Part shown: positions 37,124 through 46,422 of the stretch, piece by piece
How positions within the stretch are numbered: position 1 is the first letter of the stretch
Layout: every line of letters starts with the position of its first letter
NCBI GenBank assembly: GCA_934204655.1
Contig: CAKPZJ010000002.1
Coordinates: forward strand, 1 to 64,000
From: an uncultured Prevotella sp.
GTDB taxonomy: Bacteria > Bacteroidota > Bacteroidia > Bacteroidales > Bacteroidaceae
Reading direction: 5' to 3'
DNA length: 64,000 nucleotides
Position numbers and translations under genes: made by a program
The notes under the pieces: generated by a model
Database searches by the model: none
Told to the model about the DNA's origin: nothing
The model's input: only the letters and a program-made list of their open reading frames with translations

Positions 37124-38209
37124 TTATCCATGTATGCCTAAGGCTACACATACGGTCATCAGTACCAGGATAATCAGCGACAGCGGCATGAGATACTTCC
37201 ACTCCAGCGTGAGTATCTGGTCGATACGCAGACGGGGGAACGTCCAGCGTACCCACATCAGCAACCATACCACGGCAAATGTCTTACCGAAGAACCATAC
37301 GAAGCCTGGTATGTAGTTCATAACGGTATCAAAGCCGGCTATACCTATGTTAATAGGAGCCCAGCCGCCAAGGAATACCGTAGAGGCGATACCAGAGATA
37401 ACGAAGAGGTTGAGGTATTCGGCCAGGTAGTAGAACCCGAAGCCCATACCCGAGTACTCGGTATGATAGCCAGCGGTCAGCTCGCTCTCAGCCTCGGCCA
37501 GGTCGAACGGGCCACGGTTGGCCTCGGCGTTGCCAGCCACCAGGAAAACCAAGAAAGCCAGTATGGCGGGGACGTGTCCCTTGATGATGAGCCAGCTCCA
37601 AGGCCCTGTCTGAGCCTCGACAATGCCGCTCACCTGCATGGTGCCCGTGAGCACTACGGCTGAGATGAGGCAGAGTCCGAGAGACATCTCGTAGGAAATC
37701 ATCTGTACGGCGCCACGCATGGCCGATACCACGGAGTACTTGTTGTTAGAACCCCAACCGGCCAAGAATATGCCCAGCACACCAATAGAGCTGATGGCTG
37801 TGATGAGGAACACACCGACGTTGAAGTCGAGGATGTTGGCTCCTCTATTCCAAGGCAGGAACGAGAAGGTGCCCACCGAGGCGATGATAACGAGGAACGG
37901 TGCCAGGTAGTAGAGCATCTTGTCGGCTCTGTCTACGGCGAATATCTCCTTGATCAACATCTTGAGCACATCGGCAAACACCTGGAAGATGCCCCAAGGG
38001 CCTACACGCATGGGGCCCAGGCGGCACTGGAAATAGGCGCACACCTTGCGCTCCATGAAGATGAGCACGATAGCTATCAGGGCATAGGCAGTAAGGATAC
38101 ACACACCGACCAGCACGCACTCTATCAGTATCGACCAGAAGTCGCCAAGGCCCAGGGTCTGGCGGAGAAGGCTGTCGATAAATGTTGTTACTATCTTAAA
38201 ATCAAACAT
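37124..38209 (-). CDS. nuoH: NADH-quinone oxidoreductase subunit H
   Basis: 361 residues, eight or nine transmembrane helices, forms much of the quinone chamber. Conserved segments: RLGPMRVGPWGIFQVFADVLKMLIKEIFAVDRADK, and NRGPFDLAEAESELTAGYHTEYSGMGFGFYYLAEY, both with the glutamates expected near the Q site. Confidence 0.96.
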   Translation of the reverse strand: MFDFKIVTTFIDSLLRQTLGLGDFWSILIECVLVGVCILTAYALIAIVLIFMERKVCAYFQCRLGPMRVGPWGIFQVFADVLKMLIKEIFAVDRADKMLYYLAPFLVIIASVGTFSFLPWNRGANILDFNVGVFLITAISSIGVLGIFLAGWGSNNKYSVVSAMRGAVQMISYEMSLGLCLISAVVLTGTMQVSGIVEAQTGPWSWLIIKGHVPAILAFLVFLVAGNAEANRGPFDLAEAESELTAGYHTEYSGMGFGFYYLAEYLNLFVISGIASTVFLGGWAPINIGIAGFDTVMNYIPGFVWFFGKTFAVVWLLMWVRWTFPRLRIDQILTLEWKYLMPLSLIILVLMTVCVALGIHG

Positions 38210-38247
38210 GCTATGTTCTCTTTTGTTACTTACACATTATTATATTA

Positions 38248-39819
38248 TTATCTGTCCAGGTCAGGAATGACGAAGTCAATAGCAGCACCGGTAGTGATAA
38301 GGTCAGCTATCTTCTGGCCACGGAGCATGGGGTCGAGGGCACCAGTAAGCGACAGGCCCATAGGGCGCATCTTCATGCGATAAGGCATCTTGTCGCCGTG
38401 AGAGTCGAGGTACACGCCGAACTCACCGCTGGCTCCCTCAACAGAGAAGTACCATTGGCCCTCGGGCACTTTGATGATGGGCTTCTGCTTGATGTAGAAC
38501 TCGCCATCAGGGATATTGTCTATGAGCTGCTCAATAATGTCAAGGCTCTGGTAGAGCTCCTGGATATGGCAGTAATAGCGGTCCATCGAGTCACAGCCAG
38601 TCATGGTAATCTCCTTCCAGTCCACCTTGTCGTACAGGGCGTAAGGATGGCGCTTACGGGTATCGTTCTTCCAGCCCGAAGCACGTCCGGCGGGACCTGT
38701 TACGGCATAGTTGATACAGTCTTCAAGCCCCATGGGGCCTACTCCCTCCAGACGGTTGTGTGTAATAACGTTGTCGCCGAACACATCCAGATACTCCTGG
38801 ATCATCGGGCGGAGGTACTTGCACAGAGTCTTAACGTTCTGGACAAAGTTGGGATCGATGTCAGCCTGGAGGCCACCTATGCGATAGTAGTTCTGGATGA
38901 GGCGACCACCGGTAGTCTCCTCCATCACGTTGAGCACGTGCTCGCGGTCACGCATACAGTACAGGAAGGCAGTCAGAGCTCCCAGGTCCTGTGCTGTACA
39001 GCCCAGGTAGAGTAAGTGGGAGTCGATACGCTGGAGCTCGTCCATGATGGTGCGTATGTATAGGATGCGGTCGCTAAGCTCTATACCCATAGCTTCCTCT
39101 ATGACACCCACCAGGGCATGCCTGTGCATCATGGCAGACAGATAATTGAGTCGGTCTGTCAGTGCCAGCGTCTGGGGATAGGTCATAGACTCCCACATCT
39201 TCTCTATTCCGCGATGTATGTAGCCCAGATGGGGGTATATACGCCTCACCGTCTCGCCGTTAACTACCGTCTGCAGGCGCAGTACGCCGTGGGTAGAGGG
39301 GTGGTTAGGGCCGATGTTGACCACGTAGTCGTTATCATCGAAGAGGCGCTTCTCGGTGGCTACCAGATGGCCGTCTTTGTCGAGCGAGTACTCTACGGTA
39401 AAGTCGCTCTCAGGCTCATCGGTACAGGGGAAGCGGTTAGCCTCGGGGCTCATGTCGAAGTCCTTGCGCAGGGGGTGGCCCTTGAAATCGGTACGCAGGA
39501 AGAGCCGGCGCATATCGGGATGCCCCAGGAACTTAATGCCCACGAAGTCGTACACCTCGCGTTCCAGCAGGTCGGCCACGTGCCACAGGTTGATTACCGT
39601 GGGTATCACGTCCGAGCCATCCACCTTCTTGGCGATGGTCTTGACCGAGCAGCGCTCGTTGTTCTGTGTGTTTTCGAGAATATATATACATCCGAGACCT
39701 TCCTCACCGAAGTCTTCACCGATGATGGTAACAAGGTAATCGAAGTGTTTCTCGTTCTTCAGCTTGGCCATTTCCGTGGCGAAGCTGTCAAAGCTCAGTT
39801 CTATGTTATTTAGCTTCAT
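38248..39819 (-). CDS. nuoCD: Fused NADH-quinone oxidoreductase subunit C/D
   Basis: 523 residues. The NuoC (30-kDa) part is residues about 1-150 (with EREVYDFVGIKFLGHPDMRRLF). A short linker leads to NuoD (49-kDa) from about 160, with NIGPNHPSTHGVLRL, the quinone-site His in that motif, and the C-terminal CDSMDRY...VIPDLDR end. Fusion of C and D is known in other bacteria including Bacteroidetes. Confidence 0.95.
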   Translation of the reverse strand: MKLNNIELSFDSFATEMAKLKNEKHFDYLVTIIGEDFGEEGLGCIYILENTQNNERCSVKTIAKKVDGSDVIPTVINLWHVADLLEREVYDFVGIKFLGHPDMRRLFLRTDFKGHPLRKDFDMSPEANRFPCTDEPESDFTVEYSLDKDGHLVATEKRLFDDNDYVVNIGPNHPSTHGVLRLQTVVNGETVRRIYPHLGYIHRGIEKMWESMTYPQTLALTDRLNYLSAMMHRHALVGVIEEAMGIELSDRILYIRTIMDELQRIDSHLLYLGCTAQDLGALTAFLYCMRDREHVLNVMEETTGGRLIQNYYRIGGLQADIDPNFVQNVKTLCKYLRPMIQEYLDVFGDNVITHNRLEGVGPMGLEDCINYAVTGPAGRASGWKNDTRKRHPYALYDKVDWKEITMTGCDSMDRYYCHIQELYQSLDIIEQLIDNIPDGEFYIKQKPIIKVPEGQWYFSVEGASGEFGVYLDSHGDKMPYRMKMRPMGLSLTGALDPMLRGQKIADLITTGAAIDFVIPDLDR

Positions 39820-39839
39820 GTTTCTTATACCTTATTATA

Positions 39840-40565
39840 TTAATCAGTTAAGCCCTTCTTAGGGTCAAAGTCCTCGGGCACGTCAGTAACGATGATGGGC
39901 TTCTTGTTGCCCAGCTTCTCAGCATCGCTCAGGTTCTCGTTGCTCAGTCCGTGCAGGCCGCCCTGGCTCATGGAGAGTTCTTTCTCGCTGCGGGTCATCT
40001 TGTGGTTGGCTCCGCCGAAGAATTTCTCTACCTTTACCTTGCGCTGCAGCTGCATCATACCATAGAGGATAGCCTCTGGACGCGGGGGGCATCCGGGAAT
40101 GTACACATCTACGGGTACCAGCTCACTGATGCCACGCACCACGTTGTAGCTCTTCTTGAATGGCCCGCCGCTGATGGTACATCCACCCACGGCTACCACA
40201 TACTTAGGCTCAGCCATCTCGTCGTACAGACGCTTGAATACCGGTGCCATCTTGTTGGTAATGGTTCCGGCACACATGATAAGGTCGGCCTGTCGGGGAG
40301 AATTTCGCGTCACCTCAAAGCCGAACCGCGAGAAGTCATAGCGGGCACATCCCACTGCCATGAACTCGATACCGCAGCACGAGGTACCAAAGGTGAGTGA
40401 CCAGAGCGAGTTGCTTCGGCCCCAGTTGATGGCGGCGTCGAGCGAACCCACCACTACATTAGCGCCGCCCTCGTTGAGCTCGGCAGCTATCTTCTCCAGG
40501 GTGTCATTGTCCTTAAACTCGTCGTAAGGGATACTCTTGATAGAGGCTCTGTTCTTTACTTCCAT
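39840..40565 (-). CDS. nuoB: NADH-quinone oxidoreductase subunit B
   Basis: 241 residues from ATG 40565, overlapping the end of nuoA by 10 bases. Cluster N2 ligands are present in TSCCGIEFMA, the VVAVGGC motif and VYIPGCPPRPE. The last about 60 residues (from FGGANHKMTRSEKEL on) are an extra charged tail beyond the family core. Confidence 0.95.
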   Translation of the reverse strand: MEVKNRASIKSIPYDEFKDNDTLEKIAAELNEGGANVVVGSLDAAINWGRSNSLWSLTFGTSCCGIEFMAVGCARYDFSRFGFEVTRNSPRQADLIMCAGTITNKMAPVFKRLYDEMAEPKYVVAVGGCTISGGPFKKSYNVVRGISELVPVDVYIPGCPPRPEAILYGMMQLQRKVKVEKFFGGANHKMTRSEKELSMSQGGLHGLSNENLSDAEKLGNKKPIIVTDVPEDFDPKKGLTD

Positions 40566-40906
40566 TCCAATGCTCCTTTCCGCCAAGCGTAAGCAAGGCC
40601 AAATACCAATACCAACAGGAAGAACCCGATGCTAATGAGTGCCAGGCTTCCAAATTGCTTAACAACTACAGCCCAGGGGTACAGCAACATGGTCTCAATG
40701 TCGAACACCAGGAACAGGATGGCGAAGAGGTAGTAGCCAATGTGTGCTGGCAGCCACGAGCTGCCACGCGTTGGAATACCACACTCAAACGGCTCACCTT
40801 TTACCGGGTTGTACGAGCGCGGACCGATTAGCTTGGCGATGACATAAGCAGCCACCACCAGGGTTACAGCCGTCAACACAACGGTAATCAACAAAGTGAA
40901 ATTCAT
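40556..40906 (-). CDS. nuoA: NADH-quinone oxidoreductase subunit A
   Basis: 116 residues, three transmembrane helices, with the loop PVKGEPFECGIPTRGSSW containing the conserved cysteine and YYLFAILFLVFDIETMLLYPWAVV. First gene of the operon. No nuoE, nuoF or nuoG is present before or after it, so the NADH-input module is missing from this locus. Confidence 0.94.
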   Translation of the reverse strand: MNFTLLITVVLTAVTLVVAAYVIAKLIGPRSYNPVKGEPFECGIPTRGSSWLPAHIGYYLFAILFLVFDIETMLLYPWAVVVKQFGSLALISIGFFLLVLVFGLAYAWRKGALEWK

Positions 40907-40970
40907 AAAAAATTATAACGTTATTATTAATGATTATCTGCGCAGATGGTGTTTTGACACCTTCAGTTTG

Positions 40971-40978
40971 CAAAGGTA
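40971..40978 (-). promoter_or_regulatory. -7 box of the nuo operon
   Basis: TACCTTTG followed by CAAAC on the minus strand, about 65 bases before the nuoA start at 40906. Confidence 0.65.
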
Positions 40979-41115
40979 CTACTTTTTTTAGAACTGAACT
41001 CACTTTTTAACAGAAAAAGCGTGCGCGATACCTATTAATAGCCAAAACGCTTGCCCTCATGGTTAGCCTATGTGGGCAGGGGGCACCCGCGGATGCCGAA
41101 ATAGACCGTTTCTTG
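40979..41115. other. Intergenic stretch upstream of the nuo promoter
   Basis: No gene seen. ATACCTATTAATAG near 41028 shares a half-site with the palindrome at 3027-3046, but the second half is not conserved. Confidence 0.35.
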
Positions 41116-41300
41116 AAAAGTAAAAAGGTAAAAAAGTAAAATGGTAAAAAGGGTAGGGGTGGGTTCCCTCTGGGCGACTGTAAAAATGGTCGCCCGAATC
41201 ATGGAGACCGACCTTTATGATGCTGGGAGCCGTCTTTAGAAAGCTAAAGGCCGGTCTTTTTATTTCTCGTGATGACCATTAAGGTGTAGAAAGCCTGCGC
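41116..41300 (-). repeat. Dispersed intergenic element, copy C (right end lost)
   Basis: It starts with AAAAGTAAAAAGGTAAAAAA-like repeats. It then contains a GGCGACTG/GGTCGCCC-bounded hairpin, GGAGACCGACCTTTATGATG, GCTGGGAGCCGTCTTTAGAA and a central CTTTAG/CTAAAG hairpin. The T-rich right terminus present in B and D is missing. Same orientation as B. Confidence 0.7.
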
Positions 41301-41445
41301 CAGGCCAATCGGGGGCGTTTTCTGTTCTGACAAGAGATGTTCCGCAGGCTTGAACGGCCGCTCCCTCCAGGTCCGCGGCTGACGGTGCTGGTGGGGTGGG
41401 GGATAGCCCTGTTTTGCGGAGCGGAGAAAAAAAGTTGGCGGTTTG

Positions 41446-41477
41446 TTTGGTAATATGGTCGAATATAGCTAACTTTG
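41446..41477 (+). promoter_or_regulatory. Promoter of the FAD oxidoreductase gene
   Basis: -33-like TTTG (41446-41449), 20-base spacer, -7 box TAACTTTG (41470-41477). The coding start at 41614 leaves an untranslated leader of about 130 bases in which I see no obvious structure. Positions 41301-41445 hold nothing recognisable. Confidence 0.65.
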
Positions 41478-41613
41478 TGAACTAAAGGTTTGGTACTGCG
41501 GTTGTTTCATCCTCATGACTCCTGCATGTCCAGCGCCTTGTGGCCGATGCCGATAGGCTGGCCGAAGCTATGCTTAGAAACTCTATTCAAGTCTAAAAAT
41601 ACAACCTAATCGA

Positions 41614-43329
41614 ATGAAACCAAAAACATTGAGCATGGTGCTGCGCAGAGCAGCCCTCACGCTGATAGCCCCGTTGGCCATGGCCCTCCCGGCCAGTGCC
41701 GCCGACGATTATCAGGTAGACGTATGTGTGTATGGTGCCACCCCGGCGGGCATCATGGCCGCCTGTGCTGCCAAGAGCGAAGGCAAGAGTGTACTACTCA
41801 TAGAGCCGGGCCGCCGTATAGGCGGCATGACAGCCGGCGGACTGGGCTGGACAGACCTGTATCATCCCGCTGAGGTGCTAAAGGGCTACTCTCGCAAGTT
41901 CTATAAACGCATTGCGGCCGCCTATGGCCAGACGGGCATCAAGATAACCTTTGAGCCTAAGGTGGCGTTGGCCGTTTTCGACCGGTTCCTTACCGAGAAC
42001 GGTATCAATGACGTCTTGTACCGCTACCGCATCGTCCAGGCCAACAAGACGGCCAACAATATCGATGCCATAGTACTCGAGTCGGCCGACGCACCCCAGA
42101 CGGCTGCCCACAAGACCGTCAAGGCCCGGGTGTACCTGGACTGCAGCTACGAGGGCGACCTCATGGCCCGTGCCGGAGTATCATACACCATCGGCCGCGA
42201 GGCTAATGATAAATACGGAGAAACCAAAAACGGTGTGCAGATGCTCAACAAGCACCAGTTTCCCGATGGTGTAGACCCCTATAAGGTCAAGGGCGACCCC
42301 TCCAGCGGCCTGCTCTGGGGCATCCTGCCCGACGAGGTGGGCCAGACGGGCCAGGGCGACAGCCACGTACAGGCTTACAACTTCCGCCTTACCCTTACCC
42401 ACGACCCGGCTAACCGTATTCCTATTACCGATACCAAGCCCGACAACTACGACCCGTCTAAGTACGAGCTGCTGATACGCCTGAAGGAGGTGTCGCCGTG
42501 GAAGACTTACGAGGACTGCCTCAAGTGGTCCAAGATGCCGAACTCCAAGTGCGACATGAACAACCAGGGCGCTTTCTCGACCGACATGATAGGTTACAGC
42601 TGGAACTACCCCGAAGCCTCTTACGCCGAGCGCGAGCGTATCTACAAGGAACACTTGGACTATACCAAAGGTCTGCTCTATTTTATGTGGACAGATGAGC
42701 GCATCCCGGCCAACATTCGCGCCGACCTGGCCAAGTGGGGATGGCCCAAGGATGAGTATGAGGACAACGGGCACATCACCCCGCAGCTATATGTACGCGA
42801 GTCGCGCCGTATGTTGGGCCGCATGGTGATGACGCAGGCTCACTGTACCGGCGAGGCCGTGGTGAGCGACCCCATAGGCTGGGCCGACTACACCATGGAC
42901 TCTCACAACTGCGGCCGGTACGTGGTTAACGGCATGGTCAAGAACGAGGGCGACGTGCAGATATACATCAAGAACCCCTACAACGTGTCCTACCGCGCCG
43001 TGACCCCTCAGGCCAGCGAGGCGCGCAACCTTATCGTGCCCGTGTGCCTCTCGGCCTCGCACATCGCCTTTGGCTCCATCCGTATGGAACCCATCTATAT
43101 GGTGCTGGGCGAAACCTGCGGACTGGCTGCCGTCGAGGCCATCAATAAGCATGCTGGCTGCGTACAGGAGGTCGATGCCAGCGTGGTGATGAGCCGTTTT
43201 GCCGAGCGCGACCGATCTGAGAACCCCACGGGCGACACCGCCTCGCGCTGCCCCGATATCTACGACAATTACTTTGACAACCTGCAGCGGGCCAAGGACT
43301 TGGCCACTGGCGCCCGCCAGGTCGAGTAA
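41614..43329 (+). CDS. Secreted FAD-dependent oxidoreductase
   Basis: 571 residues with a signal peptide (about 1-29, ending ...ALPASAA). The FAD-binding Rossmann motif is VDVCVYGATPAGIMAACAAKSEGKSVLLIEP, and GRRIGGMTAGGLG follows, as in the FAD_oxidored family often found in Bacteroidetes polysaccharide loci. ARVYLDCSYEGDLMARAGVSYTIGRE is also typical. Such proteins are thought to act on sugars or lyase products, but activity is undetermined. It is followed 54 bases later by the secreted protein below, probably in one transcript. Confidence 0.8.
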   Translation: MKPKTLSMVLRRAALTLIAPLAMALPASAADDYQVDVCVYGATPAGIMAACAAKSEGKSVLLIEPGRRIGGMTAGGLGWTDLYHPAEVLKGYSRKFYKRIAAAYGQTGIKITFEPKVALAVFDRFLTENGINDVLYRYRIVQANKTANNIDAIVLESADAPQTAAHKTVKARVYLDCSYEGDLMARAGVSYTIGREANDKYGETKNGVQMLNKHQFPDGVDPYKVKGDPSSGLLWGILPDEVGQTGQGDSHVQAYNFRLTLTHDPANRIPITDTKPDNYDPSKYELLIRLKEVSPWKTYEDCLKWSKMPNSKCDMNNQGAFSTDMIGYSWNYPEASYAERERIYKEHLDYTKGLLYFMWTDERIPANIRADLAKWGWPKDEYEDNGHITPQLYVRESRRMLGRMVMTQAHCTGEAVVSDPIGWADYTMDSHNCGRYVVNGMVKNEGDVQIYIKNPYNVSYRAVTPQASEARNLIVPVCLSASHIAFGSIRMEPIYMVLGETCGLAAVEAINKHAGCVQEVDASVVMSRFAERDRSENPTGDTASRCPDIYDNYFDNLQRAKDLATGARQVE

Positions 43330-43383
43330 GGAGGCTATACGTCAACAGAATAATAACTAAAACAACCAATATTACAAAATTAC

Positions 43384-45387
43384 ATGAAGAAACAATTACA
43401 ACTGTTGTCAGCCGCTGCGCTGATGACCCTGGGTGCCCATGCCCAGACCGTATCGGTCGATGTTACCGACCGCCTGTTGGTCAACCCCGACTTCGAACTG
43501 TATGAGAAAGACTGCACCCCCGTAGCCTTCAAGGGCGCCGAGGATGTCGAGGCCGCTGCCGGCCTGGCCTTTGGCTGGTCGCAGAGCCCCGAGGAGTTCG
43601 ACGGCGATGCCCGCGGACTGGTCCAGACCACCAAGAACTATCATGGCAATGCGCTCTACTACTGTAGCCAGGCCACTTTCCCCGACGAGTTCAAGTTCTA
43701 CCAGCGCATCCCCGCTGCCAAGCTCACCCCCGGCCTCTACAAGGTCTCCTGCCTCATGTGGGTCGAAAAGGACATGTACGGCAGTACCTGCCTCTACGCC
43801 AATAAGAACGTGAAGTACTACACCACGGCCGGCTACTACAAGGGCAAGGCCATCGTGGACACCGATGAGGAGCGTGGCTTCTCTGACTATGCCGGCGGTA
43901 ACCCCTCGGCACGCTGGATGCGTCCTGTCTTCGTCTACGTACAGGTGGGCGAGGGCGAGGACTTAGAGATAGGCATCCGTACCAGCAGCTTTAACAACGG
44001 ATCCAACACCAAGAACGCCGGTACCTTCTCGGTCGACGACTTCCATATCGAGAAAGTGCTCTCGCAGCCTGGTAAGAATCCTACGGAGTTCTCGGCCGAG
44101 GTGCTTCAGAACAACGACTTCGAACTCAACTCCGAGGGCGAGGCTTATAGCGGTGTCAGCAGTAGCTTCTGGAAGAAATGGGACGACATTGCCCCCAGCG
44201 GTGGTGTCTTCGGCTGGGAGACCAGTACCGTTACCGACAACTGTGGTCTCACTAATGGCGGTGGCAAGGCTCAGAACATCAGCGGCAAGCTCACTTACTG
44301 GGTTAATTCTAAGGGCGAGCCCATCCCTGACGACTACACCTTCAGCCAGACGGTCTCGGCCTCTGACCTTGAGCCTGGTATCTACGAGCTCAGCGCCCGT
44401 ATCTGGTCCTTTACTACTCAGTATGGCAAGGGCCGTCTCTTCGCCGACAACGGCAGCGAGACCGACGTGGCCTACTATGGCGTGGAAAGTCAGTACGAGG
44501 GCAATGTAGAGGAGGGCGAGAAAGCTACTTTCTTCGGTTACCCCGGTTCTAATGCCAATGGTTATCGCCGCCATGAGGAAATGTTCGTCAACATTCCTGT
44601 CGATGACAATGTAGACAATGTGCAGGTGGGTATCAAGAGCGGAGCAGGCGTGGCCGCCGCTGCCGGCCATGGCGTTATGCACCTCGACTTCGTGCGCTTC
44701 TACAAAGTGTCTAACCTGCCTATGACCCTCGATGCCGACGACAATACGGGCAGCTCGCTCAGCGCCAAGAACGACATGCGCGTAACCCTGAAGCGCCGGT
44801 TTGACAACAAGTCATGGAACACCGTGTGCCTGCCCTTCGCCCTGGATGCAGCCGACATTACCGCCATCTTTGGCAAGGGTGCCCGCGTGGCCGCCTTTAC
44901 CGGAGTTAAGGGCACCGACCTGCTCTTTACCACGGTCGACAAGATAGAGGCCGGCAAGCCTTACATCATTCAGCCTACCGATGTACTTCCCTCGCCTATG
45001 GTTATCGACGATGTCAACATCACCGCCACCGAGGCAGCCAGCGTAGAGCAGGGCGGCTATACCTTGAAGGGTAGCTTTGCCCCCATGGCCGTTAGCGCGG
45101 CCGACAACACCAAGTTGGTGCTTAGCACTACGGCCGATGACAACCAGCTCACGGTGCCCGGCGAGGACGGTACGGTAGCCGGCTTCGGTGCCGTCGTGCT
45201 CAATCCGGCCAAGACCGCCGGCCTGCGTATTCTCATCGACGGTGTGGCCACCGGTATTACCGCTCCCGGCATCACCACCGCTGATGGTACCGACAACGAC
45301 CGTATATACAACCTTAATGGTCAGCGCGTAGACCAGCTGGGCCGTGGCGTCAACATCGTTAACGGCAAGAAGATTATCAAGAAGTAA
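43384..45387 (+). CDS. Secreted protein with two tandem jelly-roll-like domains and a sorting-like tail
   Basis: 667 residues. A signal peptide (about 1-20) is followed by two related domains of about 200 residues (about 22-225 and 238-445). Each begins LVNPDFEL / LQNNDFEL and contains AAKLTPGLYKVSCLMW / ASDLEPGIYELSARIW, as in carbohydrate-binding sandwich folds. Then a Prevotella-type module starts near residue 475 (NKSWNTVCLPFAL). The C-terminus RIYNLNGQRV...GVNIVNGKKIIKK resembles type IX-related sorting tails. The likely role is surface glycan binding with the upstream oxidoreductase. Confidence 0.65.
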   Translation: MKKQLQLLSAAALMTLGAHAQTVSVDVTDRLLVNPDFELYEKDCTPVAFKGAEDVEAAAGLAFGWSQSPEEFDGDARGLVQTTKNYHGNALYYCSQATFPDEFKFYQRIPAAKLTPGLYKVSCLMWVEKDMYGSTCLYANKNVKYYTTAGYYKGKAIVDTDEERGFSDYAGGNPSARWMRPVFVYVQVGEGEDLEIGIRTSSFNNGSNTKNAGTFSVDDFHIEKVLSQPGKNPTEFSAEVLQNNDFELNSEGEAYSGVSSSFWKKWDDIAPSGGVFGWETSTVTDNCGLTNGGGKAQNISGKLTYWVNSKGEPIPDDYTFSQTVSASDLEPGIYELSARIWSFTTQYGKGRLFADNGSETDVAYYGVESQYEGNVEEGEKATFFGYPGSNANGYRRHEEMFVNIPVDDNVDNVQVGIKSGAGVAAAAGHGVMHLDFVRFYKVSNLPMTLDADDNTGSSLSAKNDMRVTLKRRFDNKSWNTVCLPFALDAADITAIFGKGARVAAFTGVKGTDLLFTTVDKIEAGKPYIIQPTDVLPSPMVIDDVNITATEAASVEQGGYTLKGSFAPMAVSAADNTKLVLSTTADDNQLTVPGEDGTVAGFGAVVLNPAKTAGLRILIDGVATGITAPGITTADGTDNDRIYNLNGQRVDQLGRGVNIVNGKKIIKK

Positions 45388-45440
45388 GCCGCCACGGGCC
45401 GCCCTGTCCGGCAGGGCCGTACGGTGAATGAATATCCTTA

Positions 45441-45497
45441 GGGTGGCCTCTGTCCGCAGTCGTGTAAGCACACGTGCGGTAGGGGCCACCCCCTTTT
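45441..45497 (+). terminator. Terminator after the two-domain secreted protein
   Basis: GGGTGGCC (45441-45448) pairs with GGCCACCC (45484-45491), with an inner CGCA/TGCG stem, followed by CCTTTTG. It starts about 50 bases after the stop codon. Confidence 0.65.
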
Positions 45498-45613
45498 GTG
45501 TAGTCCGCGGTGAAGTGGACGGTACTCATGGCCTTGGCCCCGTACAGGGGTACCGTGGCGGGCCAAAAAATAAAAAACTTGGTCATTTCCTTTGTAGTGT
45601 CTACGGCTTGCAC

Positions 45614-45621
45614 TATCTTTG
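45614..45621 (+). promoter_or_regulatory. -7 box of the mannosyltransferase gene
   Basis: TATCTTTG in the context CGGCTTGCACTATCTTTGCA, which equals the promoter end of the 64-bp repeat unit. A TTTG about 20 bases upstream can act as the -33 contact. The start codon is 17 bases downstream. Confidence 0.7.
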
Positions 45622-45638
45622 CAGAAAAATCAGATGAT

Positions 45639-46391
45639 ATGACTACCAGCGACAGCATTGTAATTATCCCCACATATAACGAGAAGGAGAACATCGAGAA
45701 GATTATCCGTGCCGTGTTTGCCCTCCCCAAATGTTTCCATATCCTGGTTATCGACGACGGCAGCCCCGATGGCACCGCCCAGATAGTACACAGGCTGATG
45801 GATGCTGAGTTTGCTGGCCGCCTGTTTATCATTGAGCGCAGCGGCAAGTTGGGCTTGGGCACCGCCTACATCACGGGCTTCAAATGGGCCCTCGGCCATG
45901 GCTACGAGTACATCTTTGAGATGGACGCCGACTTCAGCCACGATCCACAGGACCTGCCCCGTCTCTACGCAGCCTGCCATGACGAGGGCTACGACGTGGC
46001 CATCGGATCGCGGTACGTCAGTGGGGTCAACGTGGTCAACTGGCCCATCGGGCGAGTGCTGATGAGCTACTTCGCGTCTAAGTATGTGCGCCTCGTGACA
46101 GGCTTCAAGGTTCACGACACCACGGCGGGTTTCAAGTGCTACCGTCGCCGCGTGCTGGCCACCATCCCCCTGGACAAGGTGAGGTTCAAGGGCTACGCCT
46201 TTCAGATAGAGATGAAGTACACGGCCTACAAGATAGGATTCAAGATTAAGGAGGTGCCCGTAATCTTCGTGAACCGCCGCGAGGGAGTCAGCAAGATGAA
46301 CGGCGGTATCTTCGGCGAGGCTTTCTTCGGCGTGATGCGTCTGCGCTGGGATGGCTGGTTCCGCAAGTACCCAGCCCTGCCCAAGGACTAA
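45639..46391 (+). CDS. Polyprenol monophosphomannose synthase-like glycosyltransferase
   Basis: 250 residues from ATG 45639; the longer frame from 45510 crosses the promoter. The GT2 fold has VIIPTYNEKENIEKIIRAVF, VIDDGSPDGTAQIV, FEMDADFSHDPQDLPRLY and VIGSRYVSG-type motifs of dolichol-phosphate-mannose synthase. There is no C-terminal membrane domain. It makes a polyprenyl-phosphate-linked mannose as donor for envelope glycans or protein O-glycosylation. The link to O-glycosylation is inference. Confidence 0.88.
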   Translation: MTTSDSIVIIPTYNEKENIEKIIRAVFALPKCFHILVIDDGSPDGTAQIVHRLMDAEFAGRLFIIERSGKLGLGTAYITGFKWALGHGYEYIFEMDADFSHDPQDLPRLYAACHDEGYDVAIGSRYVSGVNVVNWPIGRVLMSYFASKYVRLVTGFKVHDTTAGFKCYRRRVLATIPLDKVRFKGYAFQIEMKYTAYKIGFKIKEVPVIFVNRREGVSKMNGGIFGEAFFGVMRLRWDGWFRKYPALPKD

Positions 46392-46422
46392 GTAAGTTTT
46401 CCCGGGAGCGGGGGTGTCAGAT

